Source: Streptomyces sp. AP-93 (GTDB lineage Bacteria; Actinomycetota; Actinomycetes; Streptomycetales; Streptomycetaceae). Taken from it: DNA of 64,000 nucleotides. Location of the stretch: contig NZ_JALGBX010000013.1 in NCBI RefSeq assembly GCF_022808175.1, positions 1 to 64,000 on the forward strand, read 5' to 3'. Each line of letters begins with the position of its first letter. Position 1 is the first letter of the stretch. Position numbers and translations under genes: made by a program. The notes beneath the pieces are model-generated. The model had not been told where the DNA came from and ran no database searches. It saw nothing but the letters and a program-made list of their open reading frames with translations. This document shows, one piece after another, positions 26,256 to 35,496 of the stretch.

Positions 26256-26345
26256 AAGCGCCCGTACAGAAGGGATGAGCAGGTCGGCGTCGTCGTGGTC
26301 GTACGTGTTGGGCATGTCGATGATGACAAGAGCGGTCTTCGCCAT
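26256..26345 (-). pseudogene. 5' remnant of an isochorismatase-family hydrolase gene
   Basis: The first 30 codons (MAKTALVIIDMPNTYDHDDA...) match the N-terminus of isochorismatase/nicotinamidase-like hydrolases, including the catalytic Asp in VIIDM. After SVRAL the homology stops and the frame runs into unrelated sequence upstream of the CYTH-CHAD start. The body of the gene has been deleted. Confidence 0.7.
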
Positions 26346-26553
26346 GGATTCCAACCTGCCAGTCCCACCACCGCAAGTGCGGAAACCCGGCCGCGGACGC
26401 GCGGCGACGAGCCAGGACTCGTCTCGCCCCTGTGGCTTCACGCAGCCATTCCAGGAGACCCGGTATGCCTACGCGCCGGGCGCGCTTGATCCCCTGGCGA
26501 CCTCCCGCGGGACCGCGTGCATCAGGGTGCGTCCCCCTGGGCAGGCGCCGGAT

Positions 26554-27160
26554 ATGAACCCGCTACCTGACCGAGGCCGCTCCTATTGGGCCCGGACGGC
26601 CGCGTTGCCCTCCTTCGCGCCCGTGGCAGGGGACACGATGGCGGACGTTGCTGTCATCGGCGGTGGAATCGCAGGGCTCAGCACGGCATGGGAACTCACC
26701 CGGCGGGGCAGAGCGTGGTCGTGCTGGAAGCGAACCGGGTCGCGGCAGGTGTCACGGGCCATACGACGGGGAAACTCACCGCCCTGCACACCGCCGTCTA
26801 CGACCCCCTGCGCACCAAGCACGGGGACGACGCCGCCGGCCGGTACGCGGCGTCCCAGAGCACCGCCCTGCGGCACGTCATCGAGGTGGCCGACACACTC
26901 GGTATCGACTGCGAACTGGAACGGCGCCCCGCCGTCACCTACAGCGAGCGCCCCGAGGCAGTCGAGGCGCTGCGCGCGGAGGCGGAGGCTGCCCGGTCCG
27001 CGGGCCTGAGCGCCTCGTTCGTCACGGAGACCGGCCTGCCCTTCCCGGTGGCGGGCGCCGTCAGGGTCGAGGACCAGGCCCAGTTCCATCCACTCAAGTA
27101 CCTTCGCGGCCTGGTCGAGGACATCGCAGCACGCGGCGGCCGCGCTTTTCGGATCAGAGG
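26554..27160 (+). pseudogene. Truncated, frameshifted FAD-dependent oxidoreductase
   Basis: The start (MNPLPDRGRSYWARTA) and FAD motif (VAVIGGGIAGLSTAWELTRRG) are in one frame. The continuation (VVVLEANRVAAGVTGHTTGK, then KYLRGLVEDIAARGGRAF) is in another, so one frameshift lies near 26705-26720. Homology ends near 27160; the C-terminal half, and the Rieske domain often found in this group, are missing. It was a DAO-type flavoprotein. Confidence 0.75.
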
Positions 27161-27165
27161 GTCTG

Positions 27166-27430
27166 GAGTCCAATCCCCGGCACCGACCCCGACACTTACG
27201 TCGCGCACCGCATCTCGGGCCGCCCCCACCCGCCACCGCGCCATCGCCACCGTCCACGCCCCCGCCGACCACATCCGCGCTCGTACCGTGGCCTGGCCAC
27301 CCGCATCCAGTTGAAATGAGAGTTTGCCGGGCATCTCGGCGGGGTTGATGTCGAGGCGCCGGGCGACTTCAAGCAGGACGGTGACGGGCAGGGTGTCGTC
27401 TTCGCGGAACCCCCTGGAAAGGCTTGCCTG
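27166..27430 (-). pseudogene. Possible gene fragment, minus strand
   Basis: The minus frame reading LPVTVLLEVARRLDINPAEM followed by FQLDAGGQATVRARMWSAGA has coding-like composition but neither a credible start nor an end. It abuts the truncated oxidoreductase. No family is recognised; probably debris of a rearrangement. Confidence 0.3.
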
Positions 27431-27450
27431 CCGGTCTCACGGACCGCCGA

Positions 27451-27879
27451 TCACAGCCTTCGCCGGGACAGGGCCGCATGGACCGGCTCGGCCCCGGCGG
27501 CGCGGTGGGTTCCCGCGGCGTCCCGGAGTGTGCGGCTCAGCGGGCTGGTGGGTTTGGAGCGGGGCTCGCCGTGCCCGTCTGATGGGTACAGGCTGTCGGT
27601 GAGGTCGAGGAGCCTGAGGGGCTGTCGCTGCCAGTTGGACGCGAAGACCGCGGTGCCTCGCTCCTCGGCGCGACGGGCGAGGTCGACAAGCCGGTGCAGG
27701 CCCGTGACGTCCATGAACGTCAGGTGCTGCATGTCGCAGCAAAGCACGTCAACGTCCTCGTCGAAGGCGGCCTGCACGTCGTCGAGAGCGGATCTGGTGT
27801 CCAGATCGAGTTCTCCGGCCAAGGCCACGTGCACGGTCGGACCGTAGCGCCTCACCGTGATGCCGAAGTCGCATTCCAT
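27451..27879 (-). CDS. STAS-domain anti-sigma factor antagonist
   Basis: This is a 142-residue protein. Residues 5-100 form a STAS domain (VHVALAGELDLDTRSAL, LCCDMQHLTFMDVTGLHRLV). The usual phosphorylated Ser after the Asp (DSSG) is replaced by DVTG, leaving Thr as the possible phospho-site. The remaining 40 residues are disordered. A GAGGTGG ribosome-binding site precedes the ATG at 27879. Such proteins release alternative sigma factors (SigB/SigF-like) from anti-sigma kinases; no kinase or sigma gene is nearby. Confidence 0.88.
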   Translation of the reverse strand: MECDFGITVRRYGPTVHVALAGELDLDTRSALDDVQAAFDEDVDVLCCDMQHLTFMDVTGLHRLVDLARRAEERGTAVFASNWQRQPLRLLDLTDSLYPSDGHGEPRSKPTSPLSRTLRDAAGTHRAAGAEPVHAALSRRRL

Positions 27880-28102
27880 GCCACCTCACCTCGCCGCGAT
27901 CCACCGACTCGATGCGCGCCCGCCCGGCTCCGGGGCAATGGCCTGATGGGAGGAGCAGCCCTGAGCCCACACCCACCAAAAGCCCGCCCGGGGAACTCCC
28001 ACGGGCTCACAAGGCGACGGTTCCAGGGCCCGGCCGGCGGGCCCTGACGTCCAAGGGGCCAGGGTTCACCCCGCAGGCCCGGCCTGGTGTCCGGGCACGT
28101 GA

Positions 28103-28148
28103 CAGGACCCCGCCGCTGACTGGTGACTATGGGCCCGGCGGGGTCCTG
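28103..28148. terminator. Hairpin terminator
   Basis: A perfect 13-bp stem (28103-28115 with 28136-28148, CAGGACCCCGCCG) with a 20-nt loop lies just downstream of the small minus-strand gene at 28179-28382. Confidence 0.7.
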
Positions 28149-28178
28149 CGTGTGTGGGGTGTGATGGTCAGGCCGTTC

Positions 28179-28382
28179 TCAGCGTTCTTCGTCGCGCATC
28201 TCGTCCTCGCCGCGCTCGCGGCTCATCTCCTCCTCGTGACGCCGCTTGAGCTCCTCGGGGCTCTTCCCCCGCGCGGCCTGGCCCGCCTCGGGGTGAACAG
28301 GGTCCTGGCCGGTGCGCCGCGTGCGCTGCTGCTCCTCGCGACCCTTGCCCGGCTCCTGGCCCTTGTCCTTCATACCGCCCAT
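28179..28382 (-). CDS. Small charged protein, 67 aa
   Basis: MGGMKDKGQEPGKGREEQQR continues with a Lys/Glu/Arg-rich sequence ending MSRERGEDEMRDEER. It has almost no hydrophobic residues and is probably intrinsically disordered. AGGAG 8 nt before the ATG and a downstream terminator support a real gene. No family function is known. Confidence 0.65.
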   Translation of the reverse strand: MGGMKDKGQEPGKGREEQQRTRRTGQDPVHPEAGQAARGKSPEELKRRHEEEMSRERGEDEMRDEER

Positions 28383-28584
28383 GACCGCGACTCCTATCCG
28401 ATGCGTGGATGAAGATTCCGCACACCACGATTACACGCTAAGTGACATATCGCATCACTCATGTCACCGAGTGTGGCGGCCGGGTGATGTCAAGGCCACG
28501 GAGGCCGGGTCGGCGTGCGGTCGACGGTGCCTGCCCCGACGATGACGTCGTACCCATCCGCCGCCAGTCAGGAGGCCCACCCCC

Positions 28585-28860
28585 ATGCTGGAGCGCACGC
28601 TGAAGAAGGACCGCACCGAGGTCACCTTCATCCTTCCCGCCGACACCCCGCCCGGCCCGGTCAGCGTGGTCGGAGACTTCAACGACTGGCAGCCCGGCGT
28701 CCACACCCTCAAGACCCGCAAGGACGGCAAACGCGCGATCACGGTCGCGCTGCCAAGCGCAAGCGTCCACTCGTTCCGGTATCTGGCAGCCGGGGACTAC
28801 TGGTTCAACGACGACAGCGCCGGCGACCTGGACGGCCCCAACAGCCGCCTCCACACCTGA
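28585..28860 (+). CDS. Stand-alone isoamylase-early-set (CBM48-like) domain protein
   Basis: The 91-residue protein is a single glycogen-binding-type domain: VTFILPADTPPGPVSVVGDF, NDWQPGVHTLKTRKDGKR, VHSFRYLAAGDYWFNDD. The FNDW and YLAAG motifs match early-set domains of branching and debranching enzymes. It has no catalytic module, so it probably binds alpha-glucan or acts as an adaptor. It starts at ATG 28585, after an AGGAGG located 11 nt upstream. Confidence 0.88.
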   Translation: MLERTLKKDRTEVTFILPADTPPGPVSVVGDFNDWQPGVHTLKTRKDGKRAITVALPSASVHSFRYLAAGDYWFNDDSAGDLDGPNSRLHT

Positions 28861-28861
28861 T

Positions 28862-29085
28862 CCCCGCGGAGGCGTGACCCGGGACAGGACCGGGCCGTTG
28901 GCATCGCAGACCGCGCTGGTCCAGGATGTCGGCCAGGTCCTCCAGGGCGGTACGCAGGATGGTTCCGGCGGCGCGGACGTCTCGGTGGCGCGCACCTGCG
29001 GCCTGGTCCGCGGTGCGCATGGCGTATCCGATGTGGCCGGCGAGGGAGGTGCGGTCGTCACCGTCGTGGAAGTAGTAGGACTACG
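28862..29085 (-). pseudogene. Gene fragment abutting the PNGase A remnant
   Basis: A coding-like minus frame (FHDGDDRTSLAGHIGYAMRT, RDVRAAGTILRTALEDLADI) with G/C third positions runs from about 29085. It lacks a start on the 5' side, where it meets the truncated PNGase gene. An internal ATG at 29020 could start a product of up to 71 residues, but its end overlaps the CBM48-like gene. No family is recognised. Confidence 0.4.
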
Positions 29086-29840
29086 GTCAGGTACCAGTAC
29101 TCTTCGCACCCGCCGCCGGAGCCCGTGGCGTAGACCTCGGCGAGGAGGCGCTCCGTATTGCGCGGGAGGGTGACGGCCGGGGTGGTGAGCGGGAGGACCC
29201 GGTCCGGGGGGACGGCCCGGTCCGGCGTGCGGCCGGCTCCCGTGCCGCCCTCGGCCGCGTAGAACGTCAGGGTGACCTTGACGTCGATGACACCGGTGTA
29301 GGTGTCGTTCACGACATTGCCGATGAGCATCTCGACGGGCTGAGGGCGGCTCAGGGTGTCGCGGTACTGGCTGATGTCCTTCTCGACGGACCAGGCGATG
29401 CCGTCCGGCGAGGGCTGGGGGGTGGAGGTGCGGAAGAGCTCCACGCCACCGACGGAGAGGTGGCCGAGGCGGTCGTACTGGCGCCCCTTGACCTTGCCGT
29501 CGAGACGGAGCACCACCTTCGCCCAGTCGGCCGGGCCGCAGGCGGTGGGAGGCGCATAACCGCCCCGGTACGGGGTGAAGTCGCGGAACTGCGCCTCGGC
29601 GAGGGCTACTTGACAGGACCGGGTCGCGGGCCGGGCCAGGGGCGGGGCGGCGGTGAGCGGATCGTGCCAGTCCGTTCCGAACTCGGCGGGCGGCTGCGCG
29701 CCCGTCGCCGCCGCTGCGGGGGCCGCGTCCGGCGTGGGCGCGCCGCCGGGTCCGGCCGCTGCTGCCGGGCCCGCGGCCGTGAGGGTGGCGGCCGCGAGGG
29801 CGAGCGCGCCGAGCGCGCCCGTGAACCTGTGTCGTCTCAT
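29058..29840 (-). pseudogene. 3'-truncated secreted PNGase A-like amidase
   Basis: The gene starts at ATG 29840 (MRRHRFTGALGALALAAATL), a Sec signal, followed by the N-terminal half of a peptide-N4-(N-acetyl-glucosaminyl)asparagine amidase A domain: ADWAKVVLRLDGKVKGRQYD, GGVELFRTSTPQPS, EYWYLTV. The family continues for several hundred residues after EEYWY, but here the frame ends seven residues later (VLLLPRR). The 260-residue product therefore lacks the second jelly-roll. The cut point coincides with the start of unrelated coding-like sequence, so a deletion or recombination removed the 3' half. Confidence 0.75.
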
Positions 29841-30311
29841 GGGCCCGCAGCGAAACCCGGCCCGGCGCGGGGGCGCCAGAGCCGTGCCTGCGCCCTGGCC
29901 GGATCCCGTCGCCGAGGGGTGGCAGGCAGCGGTCCCACCGCCGCCGCCCGCGTCATAGCTTCCCGAAGAGGACCCCGCGCCAGGTCCATCCCGCGCCGAG
30001 GACCGCTTCGCGCAGCGGGTGCCGGTGGGTTTGTCGAAGAGACCCCTCGCACCACCCGGCGGGGGTTTACGGCCGTCGCCCGGTCGGCCCGTCGTCTGAC
30101 CGAAGCGTGCCGTTCTTGTCCTTGCTTCGTAACGGGCGTCTGACGCCACTCGGATGAGGGGAATCTGCTCATGCAGGCCGGACGGAGTGCCGGTACGGAG
30201 CAAGGCGGAGGCCATGGCGGCCCCCCGCCGAACCTTTCGTGGCCACCGCGGCCTGCGCTCATCATCGGGAGTCGACAGCGGCCGCGTAGGGCCGATCAAC
30301 GGGGGAACACC
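29841..30311. other. Intergenic, no gene recognised
   Basis: This is 471 bp between the PNGase remnant and the lipoprotein gene. Frames are open because of GC content, but none has a start, ribosome site and protein-like sequence together. A GGGGGA ribosome site for the lipoprotein lies at its end. Confidence 0.6.
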
Positions 30312-31037
30312 ATGAACACTGCCGCCCGCACGAGCCACAGGGGCTGGAAGACGTACGTCATCGGGGCCGCGACGGCCACCGCACTGCTCGCGTCCGCGGC
30401 GTGCTCGCCGAGCGGGGGCGACGGGCCGGGCGACGGCAAGCCCACGGCCCAGCCGAGCAGCCCGGGCACGACGAGCCCGTCGAGCACCCCGAGCGCCACC
30501 GGCTCCCCGAGCACGCCGAAGCCCGGCGGCACGCCCTCGGCGAAGCCGAGTCCGGGAGCGACCGACACGGGCGGCAGCGGAGGCGGGGCCGTCGCCCTCT
30601 GCGCCCCGGGCGACGTCTCGGTCACCACCAGCACCGAGGACGAGAAGGGCCAGAGCGTCCGGCGCATCCTCCTCACCCTCACCAACACCAGCAAGAAGGC
30701 GTGCAAGGTCTACCACTATCCCCTCGTCCAGCTCGGTGACGCCCAGCGGCTGGTCCCCGAGATCAAGGAGAGCGCCCCGACTCCCGGGACACCGTTCGAG
30801 ACCATCACTCCGGGCAAGCAGACGCACGCCGCCCTGCTCCTGAACGGCCCCATGGACGAGGCCCCGGCGAAGACCATGACCGTCCAGCTCCAGGACCGTG
30901 AGCCCGGGAGCAAGTTGGGCGCGCCGGTCAAGGTCGCCTTCCCCGGCGTCGACACGGTGTACTACAACGACTTCGCCAAGGTCACCCACTGGATGACCGC
31001 CTCGGGTCTCGCCCTGCGCTTCATCATGTCCTCCTGA
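30312..31037 (+). CDS. DUF4232-type lipoprotein
   Basis: The 241-residue protein has a lipoprotein signal (lipobox LLASAAC) and then a Ser/Pro/Thr/Gly-rich linker to about residue 95. The C-terminal domain has DUF4232 character (LCAPGDVSVTTST, LTLTNTSKKACKVYHYPLVQ, PGKQTHAALL). Two Cys in the domain probably form a disulfide. It is displayed on the outer membrane face. The next gene, a membrane Ser/Thr kinase, lies 96 bp downstream on the same strand, so a link between surface lipoprotein and kinase is possible but unproven. Confidence 0.85.
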   Translation: MNTAARTSHRGWKTYVIGAATATALLASAACSPSGGDGPGDGKPTAQPSSPGTTSPSSTPSATGSPSTPKPGGTPSAKPSPGATDTGGSGGGAVALCAPGDVSVTTSTEDEKGQSVRRILLTLTNTSKKACKVYHYPLVQLGDAQRLVPEIKESAPTPGTPFETITPGKQTHAALLLNGPMDEAPAKTMTVQLQDREPGSKLGAPVKVAFPGVDTVYYNDFAKVTHWMTASGLALRFIMSS

Positions 31038-31133
31038 CGGTCCGGCCCCCGGGCAGGTCCTCTAAGGTGGCTCCACCGGCCGGTCCGTGCGTCCCACGCG
31101 TACGGACAACGGCCTTGTGGACAGGGGGAGTCG

Positions 31134-32717
31134 GTGGAGTCACTGCGGCCCGGCGACCCGCCGGAGATCGGCGGGTACCGCCTGCTGGCACGACTCGGCG
31201 AGGGCGGCATGGGCGAGGTCTTCCTGGCCCGTACGGCGTCCGGCCGGCCGCTGGCCCTGAAGACCGTCCGCCGGGAACTGAGCGGCGACGGCGACTTCGC
31301 CGCCCGCTTCGCGCGGGAGATACGCGCCAACGACCGCGTACGTTCGCCGTGGACGGTCTCGGTGGTCGACTTCAGCGCTCCGGGGGCGTCCCCGCAATGG
31401 CTCGCCACGGAGTACGTCGCCGCGCCCTCCCTCGGCGAGTGGGTCCACCGGCACGGACCGCTGGCCGAGCCGGCCCTGTGGAGCCTGGCCCGGGAACTCC
31501 TCGCCGCGCTCGTGGCCGTACGGGCGGCGGGCGTGGTCCACCGCGACATCAAGCCGGGAAACGTGCTGCTCGGCCGGGAGCGGCCCTTCCTCATCGACTT
31601 CGGCATCGCGCGTGCCGTGCACGACCCGCGCCACACCCGGACGGGAGCGGTCATCGGCACGCCCGGATTCCTCGCGCCGGAACAGGCGACCGGATCCGTG
31701 GCCGAGGCCCCGGCGGACGTGTTCTCGCTCGCCGCGGTCCTCGTCCACGCTGCCACCGGCCGCAGCCCCTTCCTGGCCGACGGCGAGGAGCCGGAACTCC
31801 CCGGCCTCCTCTACCGGATCGTGCACGACGAGCCCGCCCTCGACGGAGTCCCCGAGGGGCTCCGTTCCCTGCTGGGGGAGTGCCTGGCCAAGGATCCGCA
31901 GGAGCGCCCGACCGCCGACGAGGCGCTGGCCAGGGTCGGCGCGTCAGGGGAGGACTGGGGCGGGTCGCTACCGTCTCCGCTGGCGGCGGAGACGAACCAC
32001 CGGGAGGCCGGCCTACGCCGCATCCTTGCCGCGTCCGAGCCGCTCCCCGCGCCGGTGCCTGTCCCTGCCCCTGTGCACGTGCCTGTGCCCGTGCCCGTGC
32101 CTGTGCCCACGCTTCCCCCGGCACCTCCCGCGGCGTTCGCGGCGACCCCGCCGCTGCCCTCCGTCCTTCCCGCCGGGCCACGACGCGCGCCCTGGGTGCC
32201 GGGTGCGGCCGTCGGCGCCGCAGCCCTCGTCGTCGCGGCCACCCTCGTGATCAAGATGCCTTGGGGTGGGGGCGGTGGCGGTGGCAGGGACGGATCGGCG
32301 ACCCCGTCCGCTTCCGCGTCGGCGATACCGCGGTCGTGGGTCGGTACGTGGACCGGCACCGGACCCGGGACACCCGACGCGGACGGAGTCGCGAGGGCCA
32401 GGACGGGCGAGTTCTCCGTCACGGTCACGCTGCATTCAGGATCCGTCGGAGACCTCGTGGGCCGCCAGGTCAGCGAGGTGAAGGAGGTCGCCACCGGACG
32501 GAACCTGGGGTGCACGGAGGCCCTGGAACTGCGGCAGACGACCGGGGACAAGGCGGTCTTCGCAGCAGTGACCAGCCATCCGACCGACCCCGCGGCCACT
32601 TTCGACTGCCCCAAGAACAACCTCTACGTGCTGACCCTGGCGGAGCCCGACCGGCTGATCCTGGAGGCCGAAGGGGCCCAGTCCGCGGGCGCCCCCGAGG
32701 CGCTGACCCGCAGTCGT
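31134..32717 (+). CDS. Membrane-anchored Ser/Thr protein kinase (PknB-like)
   Basis: The 528-residue protein starts at GTG 31134. The kinase domain covers residues about 15-275: G-loop LGEGGMGEVFLA, Lys near 42 (LALKTV), catalytic loop HRDIKPGNVLL near 136, DFGIAR and GTPGFLAPEQ. A Pro-Val hexamer-coded linker follows (about 300-330), one transmembrane helix (about 355-375), a Gly/Ser linker, and an extracellular domain of about 130 residues (RSWVGTWTGTGPGTPD, LGCTEALELRQT) with two Cys. The stop codon TAG at 32718-32720 consists of the IS630 target TA plus the first base of the element, yet the product is unchanged. Confidence 0.92.
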
Positions 32718-32719
32718 TA

Positions 32720-33904
32720 GTGATCCGGTTGTGAGTTCGTTCGGCACCACGTGAGTCGTGTTCCGTACCAGTTCCCGGATTCGGCTGACGGGTGCTGGTC
32801 GGCTTCGGTCTGCTGTGGTTTGTGGGTGACAGCAGGCTGGAGCCGCTGGTCTTGAGTGAGACCGAGCGGCAGGTGTTGAACAACTGGGTCAAGCGCCGCC
32901 AGACCGCGCAGGGTCTGGCCCTGCGGGCCCGGATCGTGCTGGCGTGCGCGGAGGGCGGGCCGAACCTGGCGGTGGCCGCCCGACTGGGCGTGAACCGGGG
33001 GACCGTCACCAAGTGGCGGGCCCGGTTCCTGCGGGACCGGCTGGACGGGCTCGCGGACGAGCCACGGCCCGGGGTGCCGCGGACCATCACGGATGCCCAG
33101 GTCGAAGAGGTGGTGGTCCGCACCCTTGAAGAGACCCCCGCGGGCGGGACGCACTGGTCCAAGCGGGAGCTCGCCAAAGCCGTGGGGATCTCTCCGGCGA
33201 GCGTGCTGCGGATCTGGCACGCCTTCGGCCTGCAGCCGTGGCGGACCGAGACCTTCAAGGTCTCCCCCGACCCGTTTCTGATCGACAAGATCCGTGGCGT
33301 AGTCGGCCTCTACCTCGCCCCGCCGGCCAACGCGGTGGTGTTCGCAGTGGACGAGAAACCGCAGATCCAGGCCCTTGAGCGGACCGCGCCGGTGCTGCCG
33401 ATGCTGCCTGGAGTCCCCGAGCGTCGAAGTTTCGACTACGTCCGGCACGGCACCGTCGATCTGTTCGCCGCGTTGAACACCGCGACGGGCAAGGTGATCA
33501 CGAAGCTGTCCGCGCAGCACCGGGCCGTGGACTTCCGGGACTTCCTCGACGAGATCGACCGCCAGACCGACAAGGGCCTGGCGGTCCACGTGATCTGCGA
33601 CAACCTCTCGGCCCACAAAGCACCGGTGGTGCACAGGTGGCTGCTCGCGCATCCCCGCTTCCAGCTCCACTTCACACCCACGTACTCGTCGTGGATCAAC
33701 CAGGTCGAGCGGTGGTTCGCCGAGCTGGAACGGCGCTGCCTCGAACGCGGAGTTTTCTGCTCCCTCGACGACCTCAAGGCCGCACTCGAGAACTGGATCA
33801 AGGTCTGGAACGACGAGGCCAGGCCCTTCCAGTGGACCAAGACCGCCGACCAGATCCTCGACCGCATCTGCCGCTACTGCTCACGCATCTCCGAACCAGA
33901 TCAC
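32720..33904 (+). mobile_element. IS630-family insertion sequence, intact
   Basis: The 1185-bp element has imperfect terminal inverted repeats (left GTGATCCGGTTGTGAG, right GTGATCTGGTTCGGAG) and is flanked on both sides by the TA target duplication (32718-32719 and 33905-33906) typical of IS630. It carries one full-length transposase. It sits exactly in the stop codons of two convergent genes without changing either protein. Confidence 0.9.
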
Positions 33905-33907
33905 TAG
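32822..33907 (+). CDS. IS630-family transposase
   Basis: About 361 residues (GTG 32822; an alternative GTG at 32792 adds ten). The N-terminal part (about 1-130) holds helix-turn-helix DNA-binding domains (VAARLGVNRGTVTKWRARFL, ELAKAVGISPASVLRIWHAF). The C-terminal DDE nuclease has Asp in VVFAVDEKPQIQ, Asp in VICDNLSAHKAP and Glu in NQVERWFAELERR, all intact, so the element may be active. The TAG stop is created by the TA duplication plus the flanking G outside the element. Confidence 0.95.
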   Translation: MGDSRLEPLVLSETERQVLNNWVKRRQTAQGLALRARIVLACAEGGPNLAVAARLGVNRGTVTKWRARFLRDRLDGLADEPRPGVPRTITDAQVEEVVVRTLEETPAGGTHWSKRELAKAVGISPASVLRIWHAFGLQPWRTETFKVSPDPFLIDKIRGVVGLYLAPPANAVVFAVDEKPQIQALERTAPVLPMLPGVPERRSFDYVRHGTVDLFAALNTATGKVITKLSAQHRAVDFRDFLDEIDRQTDKGLAVHVICDNLSAHKAPVVHRWLLAHPRFQLHFTPTYSSWINQVERWFAELERRCLERGVFCSLDDLKAALENWIKVWNDEARPFQWTKTADQILDRICRYCSRISEPDH

Positions 33908-34332
33908 GCCGTCTCCGGCGACAGACGCCGCGCCGCGGTGTGGCCCAGCCAGCCGACGGCCGCGCCGACCGCGTACCAGAACAGGTCGGGCGGATTGAAG
34001 GTGGACCCGAGGACGAGGCGGGCGACCGCGCTGTGCCGGGAAAGCTCCGCCGGCACCCCGGTGAGCTGGAGGAACTCCACCGTCCAGCTCACCGCGAGAG
34101 CGCCCGCGGCAGCCTTCAGGGCCGTCACCCGCGGCAGGGCCAGCACGATGAAGGCGAAGATCAGTACGGTGTACAGCGCGTCCCCGCCGTACTTGGCCAG
34201 GCCGCCCGTCGCCACGGCCCGTAGACCCAACCCCGCGCCGACGGTCACCACCACCGCAGCGGCTGCCGCCAGACGGGTCCGGGCCCGGCGGGGTCCGCCG
34301 CGGTCACGACTCGCAGGCACGTAGGTGGTCAC
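33904..34332 (-). CDS. DUF2809 (VanZ-like) membrane protein
   Basis: The core domain spans about 125 residues with four to five membrane helices (AAAAAVVVTVGAGLGL, GDALYTVLIFAFIVLALP, AAAGALAVSWTVEFLQL, PPDLFWYAVGAAVGWLG). RHSAVARLVLGSTFNPPDL is the DUF2809 signature region. The GTG at 34332 is a tentative start. An upstream ATG at 34458 would add 42 residues coded largely by CTCC(T/C)G hexamers (ERERE/EQER), which look like an untranslated microsatellite. Function is unknown. The stop codon was remade by the IS630 insertion (TAA to TAG). Confidence 0.75.
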   Translation of the reverse strand: MTTYVPASRDRGGPRRARTRLAAAAAVVVTVGAGLGLRAVATGGLAKYGGDALYTVLIFAFIVLALPRVTALKAAAGALAVSWTVEFLQLTGVPAELSRHSAVARLVLGSTFNPPDLFWYAVGAAVGWLGHTAARRLSPETA

Positions 34333-34380
34333 GGGGAACACATTGCCAGACGGCCGCCGCCGCCCTCCTCCCGGCCACCG

Positions 34381-34416
34381 CTCCTGCTCCCGCTCCTGCT
34401 CCCGCTCCCGCTCCCG
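34381..34416. repeat. Hexanucleotide microsatellite (CTCCYG)6
   Basis: Six units of CTCCTG/CTCCCG lie between the DUF2809 gene and the divergent acyltransferase. They are part of a window-wide pattern of six-base repeats. Confidence 0.85.
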
Positions 34417-34523
34417 CGTCGGCTCGAGTACCCAGGCGGGTTGAGTAGGGCGACTCATGCCGGACCGGGCGGCGGCCGACACGCTGGGGGCACGTAGACC
34501 GCACTCCCAGGAGGTTCGATTCC

Positions 34524-35180
34524 ATGATCAGCCGCGTCGCCGCCGCCCTGGCCCCGGTGTTCGGGCGGATGACCGTCTCCGAGGACGCGTCGGGCCCCGT
34601 CGTCGGCGGGACCATCCTGGCCGCCAACCACACCAGCCTGGCCGACCCCGTCATCGTGGTCGCCGCCCTGCGCCGGCTCGGCGTCGACCCGGTGATCATG
34701 GCCACGGCCGGACTGTGGCGGGTCCCGGTGCTCGGCGGCGCGCTCGCCCGCGAAGGGCACGTCCCGGTCCACCGGGGAACCGCCCGCGCGGCGAGTTCCC
34801 TCGCCGACGCCGCCGAGGCACTGGCGGCGGGGCGGTGCGTGCTGATGTACGGGGAAGGCGGCATCCCCGCCCGCCGCGACTCCGGGGAAGCCGCGCCCCT
34901 GCCCTTCCGCAGCGGCCTGGCCCGCCTCGCCCGGGCCACGGGAGCACCCGTCCGCCCCGTCGGCCAGGCCGGCGCCCGCCGTGTGAGCTCCGGGACGACG
35001 GCCAAGCAGCTCGCCGGAGTCCTCACGGCCCCGGTCCGCAGGCCACGCCTGCACGTCCACGTGGGCGCGCCCCTGTTCCTGCCGGACGGCCTCTCCGAGG
35101 CAACGGCCGCGGCCCACGGGGCGGTCACCTCGGCCTGGCGGACGGCGCTCTCCGGGCTCGCCGGAGCCGGCCGGCCGTAA
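34524..35180 (+). CDS. 1-acyl-sn-glycerol-3-phosphate acyltransferase (PlsC-like)
   Basis: The 218-residue protein has the catalytic motif NHTSLADP near residue 34 (NHx4D), the glycerophosphate-binding region GHVPVHRG near 84 and YGEGGIPAR near 112. It transfers an acyl chain to lysophosphatidate or a similar acceptor at the membrane face. AGGAGG precedes the ATG at 34524 by 8 nt. It is monocistronic and divergent from the DUF2809 gene. Confidence 0.9.
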   Translation: MISRVAAALAPVFGRMTVSEDASGPVVGGTILAANHTSLADPVIVVAALRRLGVDPVIMATAGLWRVPVLGGALAREGHVPVHRGTARAASSLADAAEALAAGRCVLMYGEGGIPARRDSGEAAPLPFRSGLARLARATGAPVRPVGQAGARRVSSGTTAKQLAGVLTAPVRRPRLHVHVGAPLFLPDGLSEATAAAHGAVTSAWRTALSGLAGAGRP

Positions 35181-35216
35181 GCCGCCCGGAAACCCCGCTC
35201 CGCCGGGCCCCGTCAG

Positions 35217-35318
35217 CGGACCGGCAGCAGGTCCGCCAGGTCGCGGACGGCGAGTTCCCGCGGCGCGGCCCCCTCACCCGCGACGACCGCCTTCCTGGCG
35301 CTCCTGCGCTCAGCGGCC
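35217..35318 (-). pseudogene. Probable 3' remnant of a deleted gene
   Basis: About 33 codons in the minus frame ending in TGA at 35217 (AVVAGEGAAPRELAVRDLAD, then LLPVR) have strong coding composition but no start. The rest of the 35181-35496 gap holds no gene. The parent family was not identified. Confidence 0.25.
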
Positions 35319-35496
35319 GCCGAGTTGCCCGCCTAGGGCATCCATCCGCCCGACCGGCCAACACCCCTGCAGCAACCGCGCGTTGGTGCTCGCCCGGCCT
35401 GCCCGGGCCCGTACGGGCGCCTCCCGGCGGGGGCGTCCGCGGCACGTGCACGGGAACTCGCCCTTCCGGGCGTACGGACGTTCTAGCGTGCCTGCC

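Noticed and set aside
27150..27185. A sequence resembling the T-arm and 3' end of a tRNA at the oxidoreductase break point
   Set aside because: No acceptor stem, anticodon arm or D-arm can be drawn upstream; too short to call even an att remnant.
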